This document shows, piece after piece, positions 33,928 through 45,447 of a stretch of DNA of 64,000 nt. The position numbers and the translations under genes are program-made. Below the pieces are notes generated by a model. That model saw only the letters and a program-made list of their open reading frames with translations. It was not told where the DNA came from and did no database searches. The stretch's first letter is position 1; each line of letters starts with the position of its first letter. Source of the DNA: Pseudarthrobacter sp. fls2-241-R2A-127 (GTDB lineage: Bacteria; Actinomycetota; Actinomycetes; Actinomycetales; Micrococcaceae). The DNA is taken from positions 186,001-250,000 of the forward strand of contig NZ_JARVSF010000009.1 in the NCBI RefSeq assembly GCF_030209355.1, given 5' to 3'.

Positions 33928-34806
33928 CTACAGGGTGACCCGCGCCCACGCCAGGGCCACAAGCAGGACCACGACCGCGGCCAGCCCTGCAGCCTGGATC
34001 AGGCCCTGCCGGGGTCCCCGCGGAGTGTAAACGAGGACGGCTGCGGACAGGCCGCCGGTTATCAGTCCGCCCAGGTGCGCCTGCCAGGCGATCTCGGGGA
34101 CCAGGAATCCAATGACTCCGTTGATGGCGATCAGCACCCACAACTGGCGGGTATCGCCTCCCCGCTGGCGCTGCACCAGCAGCATGGCACCGAAGAGGCC
34201 GAAGATCGCTCCGGATGCCCCCACCACCCCAAACAGTTGCTGGCCGGGAACGTAGAGCGGGGTGAGCAGGAGGTACCCCTCTGAACCGCCGAATGCCGAG
34301 ACAAGGAACAGCGCCAGGAACCGAACCCGGCCAAGCACTGGTTCCAGGGCCTGGCCAAAGATCCACAGCGTGTACATATTGAGCAGGATGTGGAGGAGGT
34401 TGTCCGGCGAGTGCAGGAATGCCGAGGTGAGCATCCGCCATGGTTCGAACTCGCCGTACTTCGGTTCCGCGTAGATGTTGGCAAAGGCCAGAGCCTGATA
34501 GACGCCTTGATTGGGGACGATGAACTGCAGGACCTGGAGGATCGCGCAGACCGCAATGATGGCGAATGTCACCATCGGCCTTCCGGTGGCCACGGCCCCG
34601 CCGTAGACCGTCCTTACGTCGGGCGTGGTCCGTCGCGTTTCGTTGACGCAGTCAACGCACTGGAATCCGACGGCGGCCGCCCGCTGGCAGTCCGGGCACG
34701 CCGGGCGGCCGCAGCGCTGGCAGCGCACATAGGAGGGCCGGTCCGGGTGCCGGGGGCAGACCGGAACCTGCGCGGACGGCTCGGCCGACGGAATTCCGTA
34801 ACTCAT
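33928..34806 (-). CDS. Rhomboid-family intramembrane serine protease
   Basis: This 292-residue protein begins with a cysteine-rich zinc-binding segment (CPRHPDRPSYVRCQRCGRPACPDC, then CVDC). A rhomboid domain of at least six helices follows. The catalytic serine is in GVVGASGAIFGLFG and the histidine in AHLGGLITGG; the helix-2 histidine/asparagine region reads HILLNMYTLWIFGQALE. It would cleave membrane helices of unknown substrates. It starts 9 bp after the cyclophilin gene, so the two form an operon, ended by the hairpin at 33872-33900. Confidence 0.93.
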   Translation of the reverse strand: MSYGIPSAEPSAQVPVCPRHPDRPSYVRCQRCGRPACPDCQRAAAVGFQCVDCVNETRRTTPDVRTVYGGAVATGRPMVTFAIIAVCAILQVLQFIVPNQGVYQALAFANIYAEPKYGEFEPWRMLTSAFLHSPDNLLHILLNMYTLWIFGQALEPVLGRVRFLALFLVSAFGGSEGYLLLTPLYVPGQQLFGVVGASGAIFGLFGAMLLVQRQRGGDTRQLWVLIAINGVIGFLVPEIAWQAHLGGLITGGLSAAVLVYTPRGPRQGLIQAAGLAAVVVLLVALAWARVTL

Positions 34807-34815
34807 GCTGTGGTG

Positions 34816-35361
34816 TTAGAGCTGTTCGATGTCGATGCTGTTGATGGTGACATCCTCTACCGGCCGGTCGCCCATGCCGGTGCGGACACCCTCGATAGCG
34901 TCGACGACCTTCTTGGAGTCCTCGTCCGCCACTTCACCGAAGATGGTGTGCTTGCCCTGCAGCCAGTCCGTGGGAATGGTGGTGATGAAGAACTGGGAAC
35001 CGTTGGTGCCCTTGCCCATCTGGATGCCGGCGTTGGCCATGGCGAGCTTGTAGGGCTGGTTGAAGCTCAGTTCCGGGTGGATCTCGTCATCGAAGCGGTA
35101 GCCGGGGCCACCGGTTCCGCGGCCCAGGGGATCGCCGGCCTGGACCATGAAGTCCTTGATGATGCGGTGGAAGATGGTTCCGTTGTACAGCGGAGTGCCG
35201 GTCTTGTCCTCGCCGGTTTCCGGGTGGGTCCACGCCTGCTCGCCGGTGGCAAGGCCTACGAAGTTCTTGACCGTCTTGGGCGCGTGGTTGCCGAAGAGGT
35301 TAACTACGATGTCGCCGAGGCTGGTGTGGATGGTTGCTTTTGCAGTTGCGATGGCAGTCAT
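34816..35361 (-). CDS. ppiA: Cyclophilin-type peptidyl-prolyl cis-trans isomerase
   Basis: This 181-residue cytoplasmic cyclophilin has the core motifs FHRIIKDFMVQAGDPLGRGTGGPGY, MANAGIQMGKGTNGSQFFITT and HTIFGEV, with the catalytic arginine in FHRI. No signal peptide is present. The start ATG 35361 (MTAIATAKATIHTSLGDIVV) fits the family; the open frame upstream to 35436 is not conserved. Actinobacteria keep this gene (ppiA) near gyrA and the origin, as here. Confidence 0.95.
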   Translation of the reverse strand: MTAIATAKATIHTSLGDIVVNLFGNHAPKTVKNFVGLATGEQAWTHPETGEDKTGTPLYNGTIFHRIIKDFMVQAGDPLGRGTGGPGYRFDDEIHPELSFNQPYKLAMANAGIQMGKGTNGSQFFITTIPTDWLQGKHTIFGEVADEDSKKVVDAIEGVRTGMGDRPVEDVTINSIDIEQL

Positions 35362-35516
35362 AAGCCTCATTCTTCCATGTCCCCTATGGGCGGCAACGGC
35401 TCCGGCAGCAGTTCCGCGCTGGGTGAAATCAGCCAAAAATCCGCAGAGTGAATAGCCCGGGGTGATCCGGGCACGTAGGCTAGCGACAGAACCGTCACAT
35501 TAATCGGGAGGTAGTT

Positions 35517-36503
35517 GTGAAGAAATCGGATCGTATTGCCCGTGACCTTGAGCAGTCGGTCACCAGTGCGGTGGAAAATGCCAAGGATTGGGCGGCCCCC
35601 CGGGTGGAAGCAGCGGTGGATTGGGCTGTTCCCCGGCTCCAGCACAGCCTGGATACCGCATCTCCCAAAATCCAGGAAGGCCTGAAGACGGCGGCGCATA
35701 ACCTGGCCGACGGCGTTGCCACAGTGACGCCCAGGATCCAGGATGGTCTGGCCCAGCTGGCGCCCAAGATCAACGATGTGGTGGAAAACGCGTCGCCCAA
35801 GCTGCACGATGCCCTGGACAAGGCCACTCCGGTGGTCCTGAATGCACGTGACCGCGTGGTGGTGGACTACCTGCCCAAGCTCTCCGATCAGATCGGTGTG
35901 GCTTCGGACGCCGTGCACCGCACCCTTGAGGGTGCACCTGCCCGGGTCGACGCCGTCGCCCAGAAACTCGGCGATGCGGGAATCGTGCATGCCATCCAGG
36001 AGCAGGCGCAGGCGACGGGTACGCAGCTGAAGGCCGCCGCAACCGAAGCCGGCCGCACGGTGGGTATCCAGCTGTCCCAGCCCGAGCCCAAGAAGAAGCG
36101 CGGCTGGTTGGTCTTTGGCGTAATTGCCGCCGCAGTGGCCGCCGGAGTTGCCGCATGGAAGGCTTCCAAGCCCGTGGAGGACCCCTGGAAGACTCCATCG
36201 CCGGTGACCCCCACGCCTGCTCCGGTGCCTGCCACCACCGTCAGCGAGGTCAAGGAGCACGTTGCGGACGCCGCCGGTAAGGCTGCAGACGCCGCAGGTT
36301 CCGCAGCCGCCGCCGTCGCAGACAAGGCAGCGGACGTCGCGGAGACGGTCAAGGACACGGCTGCAGACGCCGCTGACAAGGCCAAGCACGTGGCTGACGA
36401 CGCTGCGGATGATGCATCCGCTGCGGCAACGGACGCCAAGACGGCCACCAAGAACATCGCGTCCAACATCGGCAACGACGGCAAGGGAACCACCCAGGCC
36501 TAG
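35517..36503 (+). CDS. Alanine-rich repeat membrane protein of unknown function
   Basis: The protein has 328 residues. The cytoplasmic N-terminal half is built of imperfect helical repeats of about 11-22 residues with Pro-Arg/Pro-Lys turns (AAPRVEAAVDWAVPRLQHSL, TASPKIQEGLK, TVTPRIQDGLA, LAPKINDVVE). A basic KKKRG and one membrane helix lie near residue 200. After a Pro-rich spacer comes an outer segment of Ala/Asp/Lys heptad-like repeats (ADAAGKAADAAGSAAAAVADK, VADDAADDASAAATDA) resembling LEA or apolipoprotein-like proteins. GTG start with GGGAGG seven nt upstream and a possible -10 TAGGCT; an intrinsic terminator follows. No family function is known to me. Confidence 0.75.
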   Translation: MKKSDRIARDLEQSVTSAVENAKDWAAPRVEAAVDWAVPRLQHSLDTASPKIQEGLKTAAHNLADGVATVTPRIQDGLAQLAPKINDVVENASPKLHDALDKATPVVLNARDRVVVDYLPKLSDQIGVASDAVHRTLEGAPARVDAVAQKLGDAGIVHAIQEQAQATGTQLKAAATEAGRTVGIQLSQPEPKKKRGWLVFGVIAAAVAAGVAAWKASKPVEDPWKTPSPVTPTPAPVPATTVSEVKEHVADAAGKAADAAGSAAAAVADKAADVAETVKDTAADAADKAKHVADDAADDASAAATDAKTATKNIASNIGNDGKGTTQA

Positions 36504-36519
36504 TCCGTCGTTACGCGCC

Positions 36520-36550
36520 AGGGGCTCCGTTTTCGGACGGGGCCCCTTTT
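36520..36550 (+). terminator. Intrinsic terminator after the Ala-rich repeat protein
   Basis: Stem AGGGGC-T-CCGT paired with ACGG-G-GCCCCT (one G-T pair), loop TTTCGG, followed by TTTT and a G/T tract. It lies 17 bp beyond the stop codon at 36503. Confidence 0.85.
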
Positions 36551-36615
36551 GTGTGCCCGCGGACGCTCCCGGCACGGCCGCGGCGGGACACTGCATGGAT
36601 GCTAGATTTGATCTG

Positions 36616-37491
36616 ATGTCAGCCGATCGATCCTCTGGGGATGCCTTGAACGACGCAGCCGAACAGCTCCGCGTGTCCATTGTCATCCCGGCGTACAACG
36701 AGGAAAGCGTCATCAGGCAGTGCCTGATCGCCGCGATCTACCAGTCGGTTCCGGCCCACGAGATCATCGTGGTGGACAACCTCTCGAGCGACCGCACGGC
36801 AGCGATCGTCAGCCAGATGCAGCTCGAATATCCGGAAAGCCCCATAATCCTGCTTAGCCAGGACCGCGAACAGGGCCTGATCCCCACCAGGAATTTTGGA
36901 CTGGACCACGCCACGGGAGATGTCCTTGGGCGGATTGACGCGGATTCCATCGTCGAACCCGACTGGGTGGAGCAAGTCCAGAAGGCATTTGCGGATCCTG
37001 TCGTCCAGGCGGCCACCGGGCCGGTGGTGTATTACGACATGCCCATGCGCCGTTTCGGGCTCAAGGCGGACGACAAGATGCGCCAGCTCATGCTGAAGCT
37101 GGCCAAGCACCAGTACCACTTCCTGTTCGGCTCCAACATGGCCCTGCGCGCCAGCGCCTGGGAAGCTATCCGGGACGAGACCTGCCGGGACGAAAAGGAC
37201 GAGATGCACGAGGACATCGATTTGTCCTTGCATCTCGCCGACCATGAGCTGCCGGTCCGTTACTGGCCTCAGATGGTGTCCGGAATGTCAGCCCGCCGGC
37301 TTGAGGACTCTCCGCGGGACTACCGCTACTACGTCACCCGGTTCGACCGGACCTACAAAGCCCACAATGTGCGGAAAATGGCATTGAAGGCCCCCATGGT
37401 GGTCTTCTTTTCGGTGTATTTCCCGGCGAAGCTCCTGCGGGCCATCCACACGGTCAACACGGCGCAGCCTGTCCGCCGCGGCGGACAGTAA
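36616..37491 (+). CDS. Glycosyltransferase family 2 protein
   Basis: This 291-residue inverting GT-A transferase uses a nucleotide sugar. The donor fold is SIVIPAYNEESVIRQCLIAA, IIVVDNLSSDRTAAIV, the DxD motif in GRIDADSIVEPDW, and the acceptor region EMHEDIDLSLHLAD, where HEDID supplies the base. A hydrophobic stretch near the C-terminus (APMVVFFSVYFPAKLLRA) may touch the membrane. ATG 36616 or ATG 36595 are both possible; neither has a good ribosome site, and TAGATT at 36603 could be a -10 for a leaderless start at 36616. The glycan made is unknown. Confidence 0.88.
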   Translation: MSADRSSGDALNDAAEQLRVSIVIPAYNEESVIRQCLIAAIYQSVPAHEIIVVDNLSSDRTAAIVSQMQLEYPESPIILLSQDREQGLIPTRNFGLDHATGDVLGRIDADSIVEPDWVEQVQKAFADPVVQAATGPVVYYDMPMRRFGLKADDKMRQLMLKLAKHQYHFLFGSNMALRASAWEAIRDETCRDEKDEMHEDIDLSLHLADHELPVRYWPQMVSGMSARRLEDSPRDYRYYVTRFDRTYKAHNVRKMALKAPMVVFFSVYFPAKLLRAIHTVNTAQPVRRGGQ

Positions 37492-37525
37492 CGCCTCCTC
37501 CGGCGGCAGCGCGGCAGCCGTCCTG

Positions 37526-38467
37526 TCAGTCCGTTCCCAGTTCGGCCAGCGGACGGCCCGACGGCGGTTCCTCCCCGGGCGGCAGCGGCCGCTTACCGGC
37601 CCTCCCGGACCGTTGCCCCAGGACAACGACGGCGAGTCCCGCCAGGATGAAGCCCAGCCCGACGTAGGTGCCCGCCGGAAGGGTTTCGTGCAGGAACACG
37701 GCGGCCAGCACTGCGGCCCCCGGTATTTCCAGCAGGATGATCATGGACACGATCAGCGGACTCACGGTGGCCAGCAGGTGGTTGAACGCCGTATGGCCCA
37801 CCAATTGCGCGCAGACCGTGATGGCCGCGATGCCCAGCCACCCAGCCGGCTCGAACCCGGCCAGCGGCTGGCCGGCCACCAGGGCCAGCACCGCCACGAG
37901 GACCGCGCACATCCCGTAACAGAGCGTGGTGTACGTCCCGGTGGTCATGCTCTGCCGTGCTTTGCCTCCTGCCAGCGTGTAAAGCCCCGCCAGGGCGCCG
38001 CCAGCCATCGCCAGCAGGTCTCCGGTCAATGCCTGGGGTGAGGTACCCAGGTCAAAGCCGGTAATCGCCACAACACCGCCGAAGGCGATGCCCAGCCCGG
38101 CGAGTACCTGCCAGCGGTGCCGGGTTCCCCGGATGAGCTGGAACACGGCAATCCAGCCGGACTGCAGGCACACCAGGGCTGTGGCGGCGGCAACGGATGT
38201 CAGCTGCAAGGAGGTGATAAAGCAGGCAAAGTGCAGTGCGAGGGCGACGGCGGCCAGGGACGACCAGCGGAATTCCCTGCCGGTTACCCTGCCGAACTGC
38301 CGCGGCTCGCGGACCAGGGTAGGGGTGGCCATGACAGCAGCCCCGATGGCGTTGCGCCAAAAGGCGATTGCAAGGGCGCTGACGCTGGTGGCGCCCAAGG
38401 TGGCTGCAATGAGGGGCCCCGATGACGCCACGCCCAGGACGCCCAGGGCCGCGATGAAGAAGTTCAC
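37526..38467 (-). CDS. EamA/DMT-family transporter
   Basis: This 313-residue member of the drug/metabolite transporter superfamily has about ten membrane helices arranged as two EamA repeats. The first is FFIAALGVLGVASSGPLIAA to AVFQLI; the second, GDLLAMAGGALAGLYTLAGG to GFILAGLAVVVLG. The C-terminal tail is Pro/Arg-rich. The start GTG 38467, with AAGGGGG upstream, is preferred: the open frame continuing to 38620 runs through the tRNA-Ala gene. The substrate is unknown; family members export amino acids or metabolites. Confidence 0.87.
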   Translation of the reverse strand: MNFFIAALGVLGVASSGPLIAATLGATSVSALAIAFWRNAIGAAVMATPTLVREPRQFGRVTGREFRWSSLAAVALALHFACFITSLQLTSVAAATALVCLQSGWIAVFQLIRGTRHRWQVLAGLGIAFGGVVAITGFDLGTSPQALTGDLLAMAGGALAGLYTLAGGKARQSMTTGTYTTLCYGMCAVLVAVLALVAGQPLAGFEPAGWLGIAAITVCAQLVGHTAFNHLLATVSPLIVSMIILLEIPGAAVLAAVFLHETLPAGTYVGLGFILAGLAVVVLGQRSGRAGKRPLPPGEEPPSGRPLAELGTD

Positions 38468-38510
38468 TGCAGCCCCCTTGATGCTGGTTACGCGTGGCGA
38501 CGAAAAGCGA

Positions 38511-38546
38511 AAAGTCCCGGTCTGCGTTTCCGCTGACCGGGACTTT
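38511..38546 (-). terminator. Intrinsic terminator of tRNA-Ala
   Basis: Stem AAAGTCCCGGTC with its exact complement, extended by GCG/CGC across one mismatch, loop TTTC; on the minus strand TTTTCGCTTTTCG follows. It lies 4 bp after the encoded CCA of tRNA-Ala. Confidence 0.85.
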
Positions 38547-38550
38547 CTTA

Positions 38551-38626
38551 TGGTGGAGGCACGGGGACTCGAACCCCGAACCCCCTGCTTGCAAAGCAGG
38601 TGCGCTACCAATTGCGCCATGCCCCC
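38551..38626 (-). tRNA. tRNA-Ala (anticodon TGC)
   Basis: Minus strand. The acceptor GGGGGCA pairs with TGCCTCC, including the G3:U70 wobble that identifies alanine tRNAs. The anticodon stem-loop is CCTGC-TTTGCAA-GCAGG, anticodon TGC. The D arm is typical (GGCGCAATTGGTAGCGC) and the T arm is CGGGG-TTCGAGT-CCCCG. CCA is encoded (38551-38553). It pairs with tRNA-Ile beside gyrA, the usual actinobacterial order. Confidence 0.97.
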
Positions 38627-38698
38627 ATAAGAAGCAACCCGTCAATCATACCCCAGGAACCGTGGAGGCCTTGACGGCTTCCAGACCTGGTGTCCGGG

Positions 38699-38815
38699 CT
38701 AGTCCACCGTGTCGGTTGACTTGCTCCAGACTGTTTTCCGGGTTTCGGATTCCTGTGCTTTCCGGAAGACCAGGAAGCCTGCGATCGCCGCTGCGAGTAC
38801 CAGCAACTTCTTCAC
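38699..38815 (-). CDS. DLW-39 family small protein
   Basis: A 38-residue protein between tRNA-Ile and tRNA-Ala. It starts GTG 38815 after GGGGAG. The sequence opens MKKLLVLAAAIAGFLVFRKA, a hydrophobic helix with a basic end, and continues QESETRKTVWSKSTDTVD. The MKKLLVLAA start, the FRKAQES segment and the W-S/A-K/E-x-T-D end match the conserved actinobacterial DLW-39 family found at this place near gyrA. The family's function is unknown; a membrane association is likely. Confidence 0.85.
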   Translation of the reverse strand: MKKLLVLAAAIAGFLVFRKAQESETRKTVWSKSTDTVD

Positions 38816-38886
38816 GTGCTCCCCGTTCCGGCCGGGTACCGGATGAATCCGGACCAAACCTCCGTTTGAAACCTGCACAGGTTCCG

Positions 38887-38960
38887 TGGGCGTACCAGGA
38901 CTTGAACCTGGGACCTCTTCGTTATCAGCGAAGCGCTCTAACCGCCTGAGCTATACGCCC
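38887..38960 (-). tRNA. tRNA-Ile (anticodon GAT)
   Basis: Minus strand, 74 nt. The acceptor GGGCGTA pairs exactly with TACGCCC, discriminator A. The D arm contains TAGCTCAGGCGGTTAGAGC. The anticodon stem-loop is CTTCG-CTGATAA-CGAAG, anticodon GAT. The T arm is CCAGG-TTCAAGT-CCTGG. CCA is not encoded. It lies 97 bp downstream of the DUF3566 gene. Confidence 0.97.
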
Positions 38961-39057
38961 CGATGCCTCATCGGGCCGAGATATGACTGTACAGCACACC
39001 CCGGCCCGATCTCAAATCGGGCATTTCCACCGGATTAGCGCCGGCGAAAACGGGTTC

Positions 39058-39691
39058 TTAATCGTCCGTCAACGTGACGCCGATTCCGCCTACCAGCGTG
39101 GCGGAAATGTTGTAGAGGACGGCGGAGAGCATGGACAGAGCCGTCAGCAGCACAACGTTGACCACGGCGATGATGGTGGCGAATGAGGCTACCTGTCCCA
39201 GCGAAGCCACCTTCTTCAGTTCAAAACCGCCGCTTTCGGAGCCGGCGAGCGTTCCCAGCAGGCTGTCCACCTGGTCGAAGATTCCGGTCAGGTCCAGGAC
39301 CGTCCACAGGACGATTGCTGCCACCACCGTGACGATGCCAAGTGCCACGGAGAGCAGGAATGCCATCTTCAGCACGGACCAGGGGTCCACCTTGCTGATC
39401 AGCAGCCGTGCCCGCCGGACCTTGGCCTTCGGCGCAGGCTTGACCAAGCCCGGGTTGCCCTGTCCCTGGGACCCTTGGGCGGGCCGCTGCCCGGGCTGCC
39501 CCTGGAAGGGACGCTGGCCGGGCTGGGCCGGGCGGTCGCCCTGCTGCGGTCGCTGGCCCGGGACAGCGGGACGCTGGCCGGGAGCACCTGCCGGGCGCTG
39601 CTGCGGACGGACGGGGGCGTTCACGCGGGGCGCCGCTGAAGGCCGGTTCCCGTCAGGAACGGTGCTGTTCGGCTTGGGAAATGAGTCGGAA

Positions 39692-39699
<8 letters not shown>
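39058..39699 (-). CDS. DUF3566 domain membrane protein
   Basis: This 213-residue protein begins with an intrinsically disordered Pro/Gln/Gly/Arg repeat region ([19 protein letters not shown], about residues 25-85), followed by a DUF3566 domain with two membrane helices ([21 protein letters not shown] and [22 protein letters not shown]). DUF3566 proteins are encoded directly after gyrA in most Actinobacteria; the function is not established. Its start overlaps the gyrA stop by 8 nt, so it belongs to the gyrase operon. Confidence 0.92.
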
Positions 39700-42370
<2,671 letters not shown>

Positions 42371-42425
42371 TCTATATTTTCCGTTTCAGGTATATGTCTG
42401 GTTCCGAATACTTTGGAGCGGGTCC

Positions 42426-44513
42426 TTAGATGTCCAGGAACCTGACGTCCTTGGCGTTCTGCTGAATGAAGTTGCGCCGCGACTCCACGTCTTCGCCCAT
42501 CAGGACGGAGAAGATCTGGTCCGCGGCAAGGGCGTCATCCATGGTCACCTGCAGCAGGGTGCGGTGGTCAGGGTCCATGGTGGTGTCCCAGAGTTCGGTG
42601 TAGTCCATCTCGCCCAGGCCCTTGTAGCGCTGGATGCCGTTGTCCTTCGGGATGCGGCGTCCAGCGGCCTGGCCCGCCACAAGTTTGGCGTCGCGTTCGC
42701 GGTCGCTGTACACGTAGTCGTGCGGAGCGTTGGACCATTTGATCCGGTACAGCGGCGGCTGTGCCAGGTAGACGTAGCCGTTCTCGATCAGCGGACGCAT
42801 ATAGCGGAACAGCAGCGTCATCAGCAGGGTGGTGATGTGCTGGCCGTCAACGTCGGCATCGGCCATGAGGACGATCTTGTGGTACCGCAGCTTGGCGAGG
42901 TCGAAGTCCTCGCCGATCCCGGTGCCGAACGCGGTGATCATGGATTGGACCTCGGCGTTGCCCAGGGCCTTGTCCAGGCGGGCGCGCTCCACGTTCAGGA
43001 TCTTGCCGCGCAGGGGCAGGATGGCCTGCGTTTCCGGGTTCCGGCCGCGTTTGGCGGAGCCACCGGCGGAGTCACCCTCCACGATGTAGACCTCGCACTT
43101 TTCCGGGTTCTTCGAGGAGCAGTCGGAAAGCTTGCCCGGCATGCCGAACGATTCCAGCGGGCTCTTGCGCCGGGCGTTGTCGCGTGCCTTCCGCGCAGCC
43201 ATGCGTGCCTGGGCCGCCGAAATCGCCTTGCGGATGACGTCACGGGCGGGGCCCGGGTTGCGCTCCAGCCAGTCGCCCAGGCCGTCGGTGACCACGCGCT
43301 GGACGAACCCCTTGACCTCGGAGTTGCCCAGCTTGGTCTTGGTCTGTCCTTCGAACTGCGGTTCCGCAAGCTTGACGGAGATGACGGCGGTGAGGCCCTC
43401 GCGGATGTCGTCGCCCGTGAGGTTGTCGTCCTTTTCCTTGATGATGCCCTTTTCCCGGGCATACCGGTTGATCAGGGACGTCAGCGCGGCGCGGAAACCT
43501 TCTTCGTGGGTGCCGCCCTCATGGGTGTTGATGGTGTTGGCGTAGGTGTGCACGCTCTCGGAATAGGCGCTGGTCCACTGCATCGCCATTTCCAGGGCGA
43601 TCCGGCGTTCGGTGTCCTCGGTTTCGAAGGCAATAACGTCTTCGTGGACCACCTCCACCTTCTTGCCGGAGTTCAGGTGCTTGACGTAGTCCAGCAGGCC
43701 TTCGTCGTACTGGTAGACCACGGTGCGGTGTTCGGCGCTGATTTCGCCGTCGGTGCTGAGGTCGTCGAGGTCGAGGTCGCCGTCGGCTTCGTCGTCCCCG
43801 GCCGCACGCTCATCCGTCAAGGTGATGCGCAGGCCCTTGTTGAGGAAGGCCATCTGCTGGAAGCGGGCCCGGAGGGTCTCGAAGTCGAACTCCGTGCTTT
43901 CGAAGATCGCCGGGTCCGGATAGAAGGTCTGGGTGGTGCCGGTGGCATCGGTCTCTTCACCCTGGACCAGGCTGCCCTGCGGCTTGCCGCCGTCGGCAAA
44001 GGACATCCGCCAGACGTGGCCCTGGCGCCGTACTTCGGTGTCCACCCTGCTGGAGAGGGCGTTGACCACGGAAATACCCACACCGTGGAGGCCGCCGGAG
44101 ACCGCATACCCGCCGCCACCGAATTTGCCGCCGGCGTGCAGGATGGTCATCACCACTTCGACTGTGGGCTTGTGCTCGGTGGGGTGCATGTCCACCGGGA
44201 TACCGCGGCCGTCGTCGACTACTTTGACGCCGCCGTCGGCCCGCAGCACCACTTCGATATGGCTGCAGTAGCCGGCGAGTGCCTCATCCACGGAGTTGTC
44301 CACAACTTCATAGACCAGGTGGTGGAGTCCGCGGGGACCCGTGGAGCCGATGTACATGCCCGGGCGCTTGCGGACAGCTTCGAGGCCTTCAAGGACAGTG
44401 ATGTCGCTGGCGCCGTACTCCCGTGGGCTGGTTGACGCAGCCGGGGTATCGGGGGTCCGGCCATCCTCGACCGCTGTATCTGCTGCCAGAATATCTGTAT
44501 TGTCGTTAGCCAC
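42426..44513 (-). CDS. gyrB: DNA gyrase subunit B
   Basis: A 695-residue ATPase subunit of gyrase. The GHKL ATP site is seen in [23 protein letters not shown] and [14 protein letters not shown]; the TOPRIM site in [20 protein letters not shown] and [13 protein letters not shown]. The C-terminus [24 protein letters not shown] is canonical. The start GTG 44513 gives VANDNTDI, as in relatives; AGAGGAG stands 11 nt upstream. The open frame to 44675 is not conserved. It is transcribed away from oriC together with gyrA. Confidence 0.97.
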   Translation of the reverse strand: MANDNTDILAADTAVEDGRTPDTPAASTSPREYGASDITVLEGLEAVRKRPGMYIGSTGPRGLHHLVYEVVDNSVDEALAGYCSHIEVVLRADGGVKVVDDGRGIPVDMHPTEHKPTVEVVMTILHAGGKFGGGGYAVSGGLHGVGISVVNALSSRVDTEVRRQGHVWRMSFADGGKPQGSLVQGEETDATGTTQTFYPDPAIFESTEFDFETLRARFQQMAFLNKGLRITLTDERAAGDDEADGDLDLDDLSTDGEISAEHRTVVYQYDEGLLDYVKHLNSGKKVEVVHEDVIAFETEDTERRIALEMAMQWTSAYSESVHTYANTINTHEGGTHEEGFRAALTSLINRYAREKGIIKEKDDNLTGDDIREGLTAVISVKLAEPQFEGQTKTKLGNSEVKGFVQRVVTDGLGDWLERNPGPARDVIRKAISAAQARMAARKARDNARRKSPLESFGMPGKLSDCSSKNPEKCEVYIVEGDSAGGSAKRGRNPETQAILPLRGKILNVERARLDKALGNAEVQSMITAFGTGIGEDFDLAKLRYHKIVLMADADVDGQHITTLLMTLLFRYMRPLIENGYVYLAQPPLYRIKWSNAPHDYVYSDRERDAKLVAGQAAGRRIPKDNGIQRYKGLGEMDYTELWDTTMDPDHRTLLQVTMDDALAADQIFSVLMGEDVESRRNFIQQNAKDVRFLDI

Positions 44514-44892
44514 AGGCGCTGCGACTCCTCTGTTCTCGATGATGGCCGGCTGATTTCTTTTCGCAGGGAAAAGTGACCCGCCAACAGGCACAAACTTATG
44601 GCGCCGGTGACTCGATGACGGTCGGTGATCCGCGCTCTGCGTGCGGGACGCGCGCGGAGAACGGACTGAAGTCAACGTTTCATCCGCGCCCAGTTATCTC
44701 GGTCAATTCTACCGCGAACACGCCCATATCCCCGCATTCCAGGGCCGTGGGCGGGCGGTTAATATGCCTGTACGAGGCTCTGGACCCCACCTAGGGCGGC
44801 CCAGTGGTGCGGCCTCCGGGTGCCTATACACGGCGCGGCCATTACCGGCCTCTATACGCCGTTGGGCGAAGTTTCAAGAGCTGCGGCCCAGG
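44514..44892. other. 379-bp gap between dciA and gyrB
   Basis: No credible gene was found. It should hold the gyrB promoter on the minus strand; TAGAAT (reverse strand near 44705) and TTGACC just downstream look like promoter elements but do not form one well-spaced pair. The region is G+C-rich and repeats short GCC/CGG motifs without clear symmetry. Confidence 0.45.
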
Positions 44893-45447
44893 CTATCCGT
44901 ACGTGTCCCGCGGCCCACGCCCGTTGACGCTGCGTCCGCCCTTGCGCCAGCTGGGTGCTGACGGGCCGAGGACCTGGATTTTGGTGACCACGCCCTCACC
45001 CAGTTCCCTGCGGAATTTGTCCAGCAGGCTGGTGCTGAGGAGCCTCAGCTGGGTGGCCCAGGCCGTGGAGTCACACCGCACGTGCAGTGTGGTGTCGGTA
45101 AAGCTTTCGGGGGTGCAGTGGGCGGAAATCTCCGGGCCCACCAAGGTGGCCCATTCCGCCATAACGGACCCCACCGCCACCGGCGAGGTCCAGCCGCGTT
45201 CCGCAACCAGCCGCCCAACAACCTTGCCCAAGCCCAGCGGATCCCGGCCCGTGGCGTGGAACTGGCTGAAGCCGCGGGTGTCCCGGATACTGCCCTTGGC
45301 TTTCTGGGATCCGGGCCGGGGCGCCTTCCTGCGGACTTCGCCGCGCGCGGCGGCCGCCTCGCGCATCCGGTTCAGTGCCGCCTGCGGGGCATCGATGTGG
45401 TCAGGTTCGCGGCCGGGCTGCAGCCCGGCGCCCTCGTCACTGCTCAT
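44893..45447 (-). CDS. dciA: DciA (DUF721), replicative helicase operator/loader
   Basis: This 184-residue protein has a DUF721 domain in the C-terminal half: GWTSPVAVGSVMAEWATLVGPEISAHCTPESFTDTTLHVRCDSTAWATQLRLL. In bacteria without DnaC/DnaI, DciA assists loading of the DnaB helicase at the origin. The N-terminal half is basic and poorly conserved (REAAAARGEVRRKAPRPG). It overlaps the end of recF by 11 nt, as in other Actinobacteria. Confidence 0.92.
   Translation of the reverse strand: MSSDEGAGLQPGREPDHIDAPQAALNRMREAAAARGEVRRKAPRPGSQKAKGSIRDTRGFSQFHATGRDPLGLGKVVGRLVAERGWTSPVAVGSVMAEWATLVGPEISAHCTPESFTDTTLHVRCDSTAWATQLRLLSTSLLDKFRRELGEGVVTKIQVLGPSAPSWRKGGRSVNGRGPRDTYG

Noticed and set aside
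38468..38620. N-terminal extension of the EamA transporter
   Set aside because: It would translate through the tRNA-Ala gene and its terminator; GTG 38467 has its own ribosome site.
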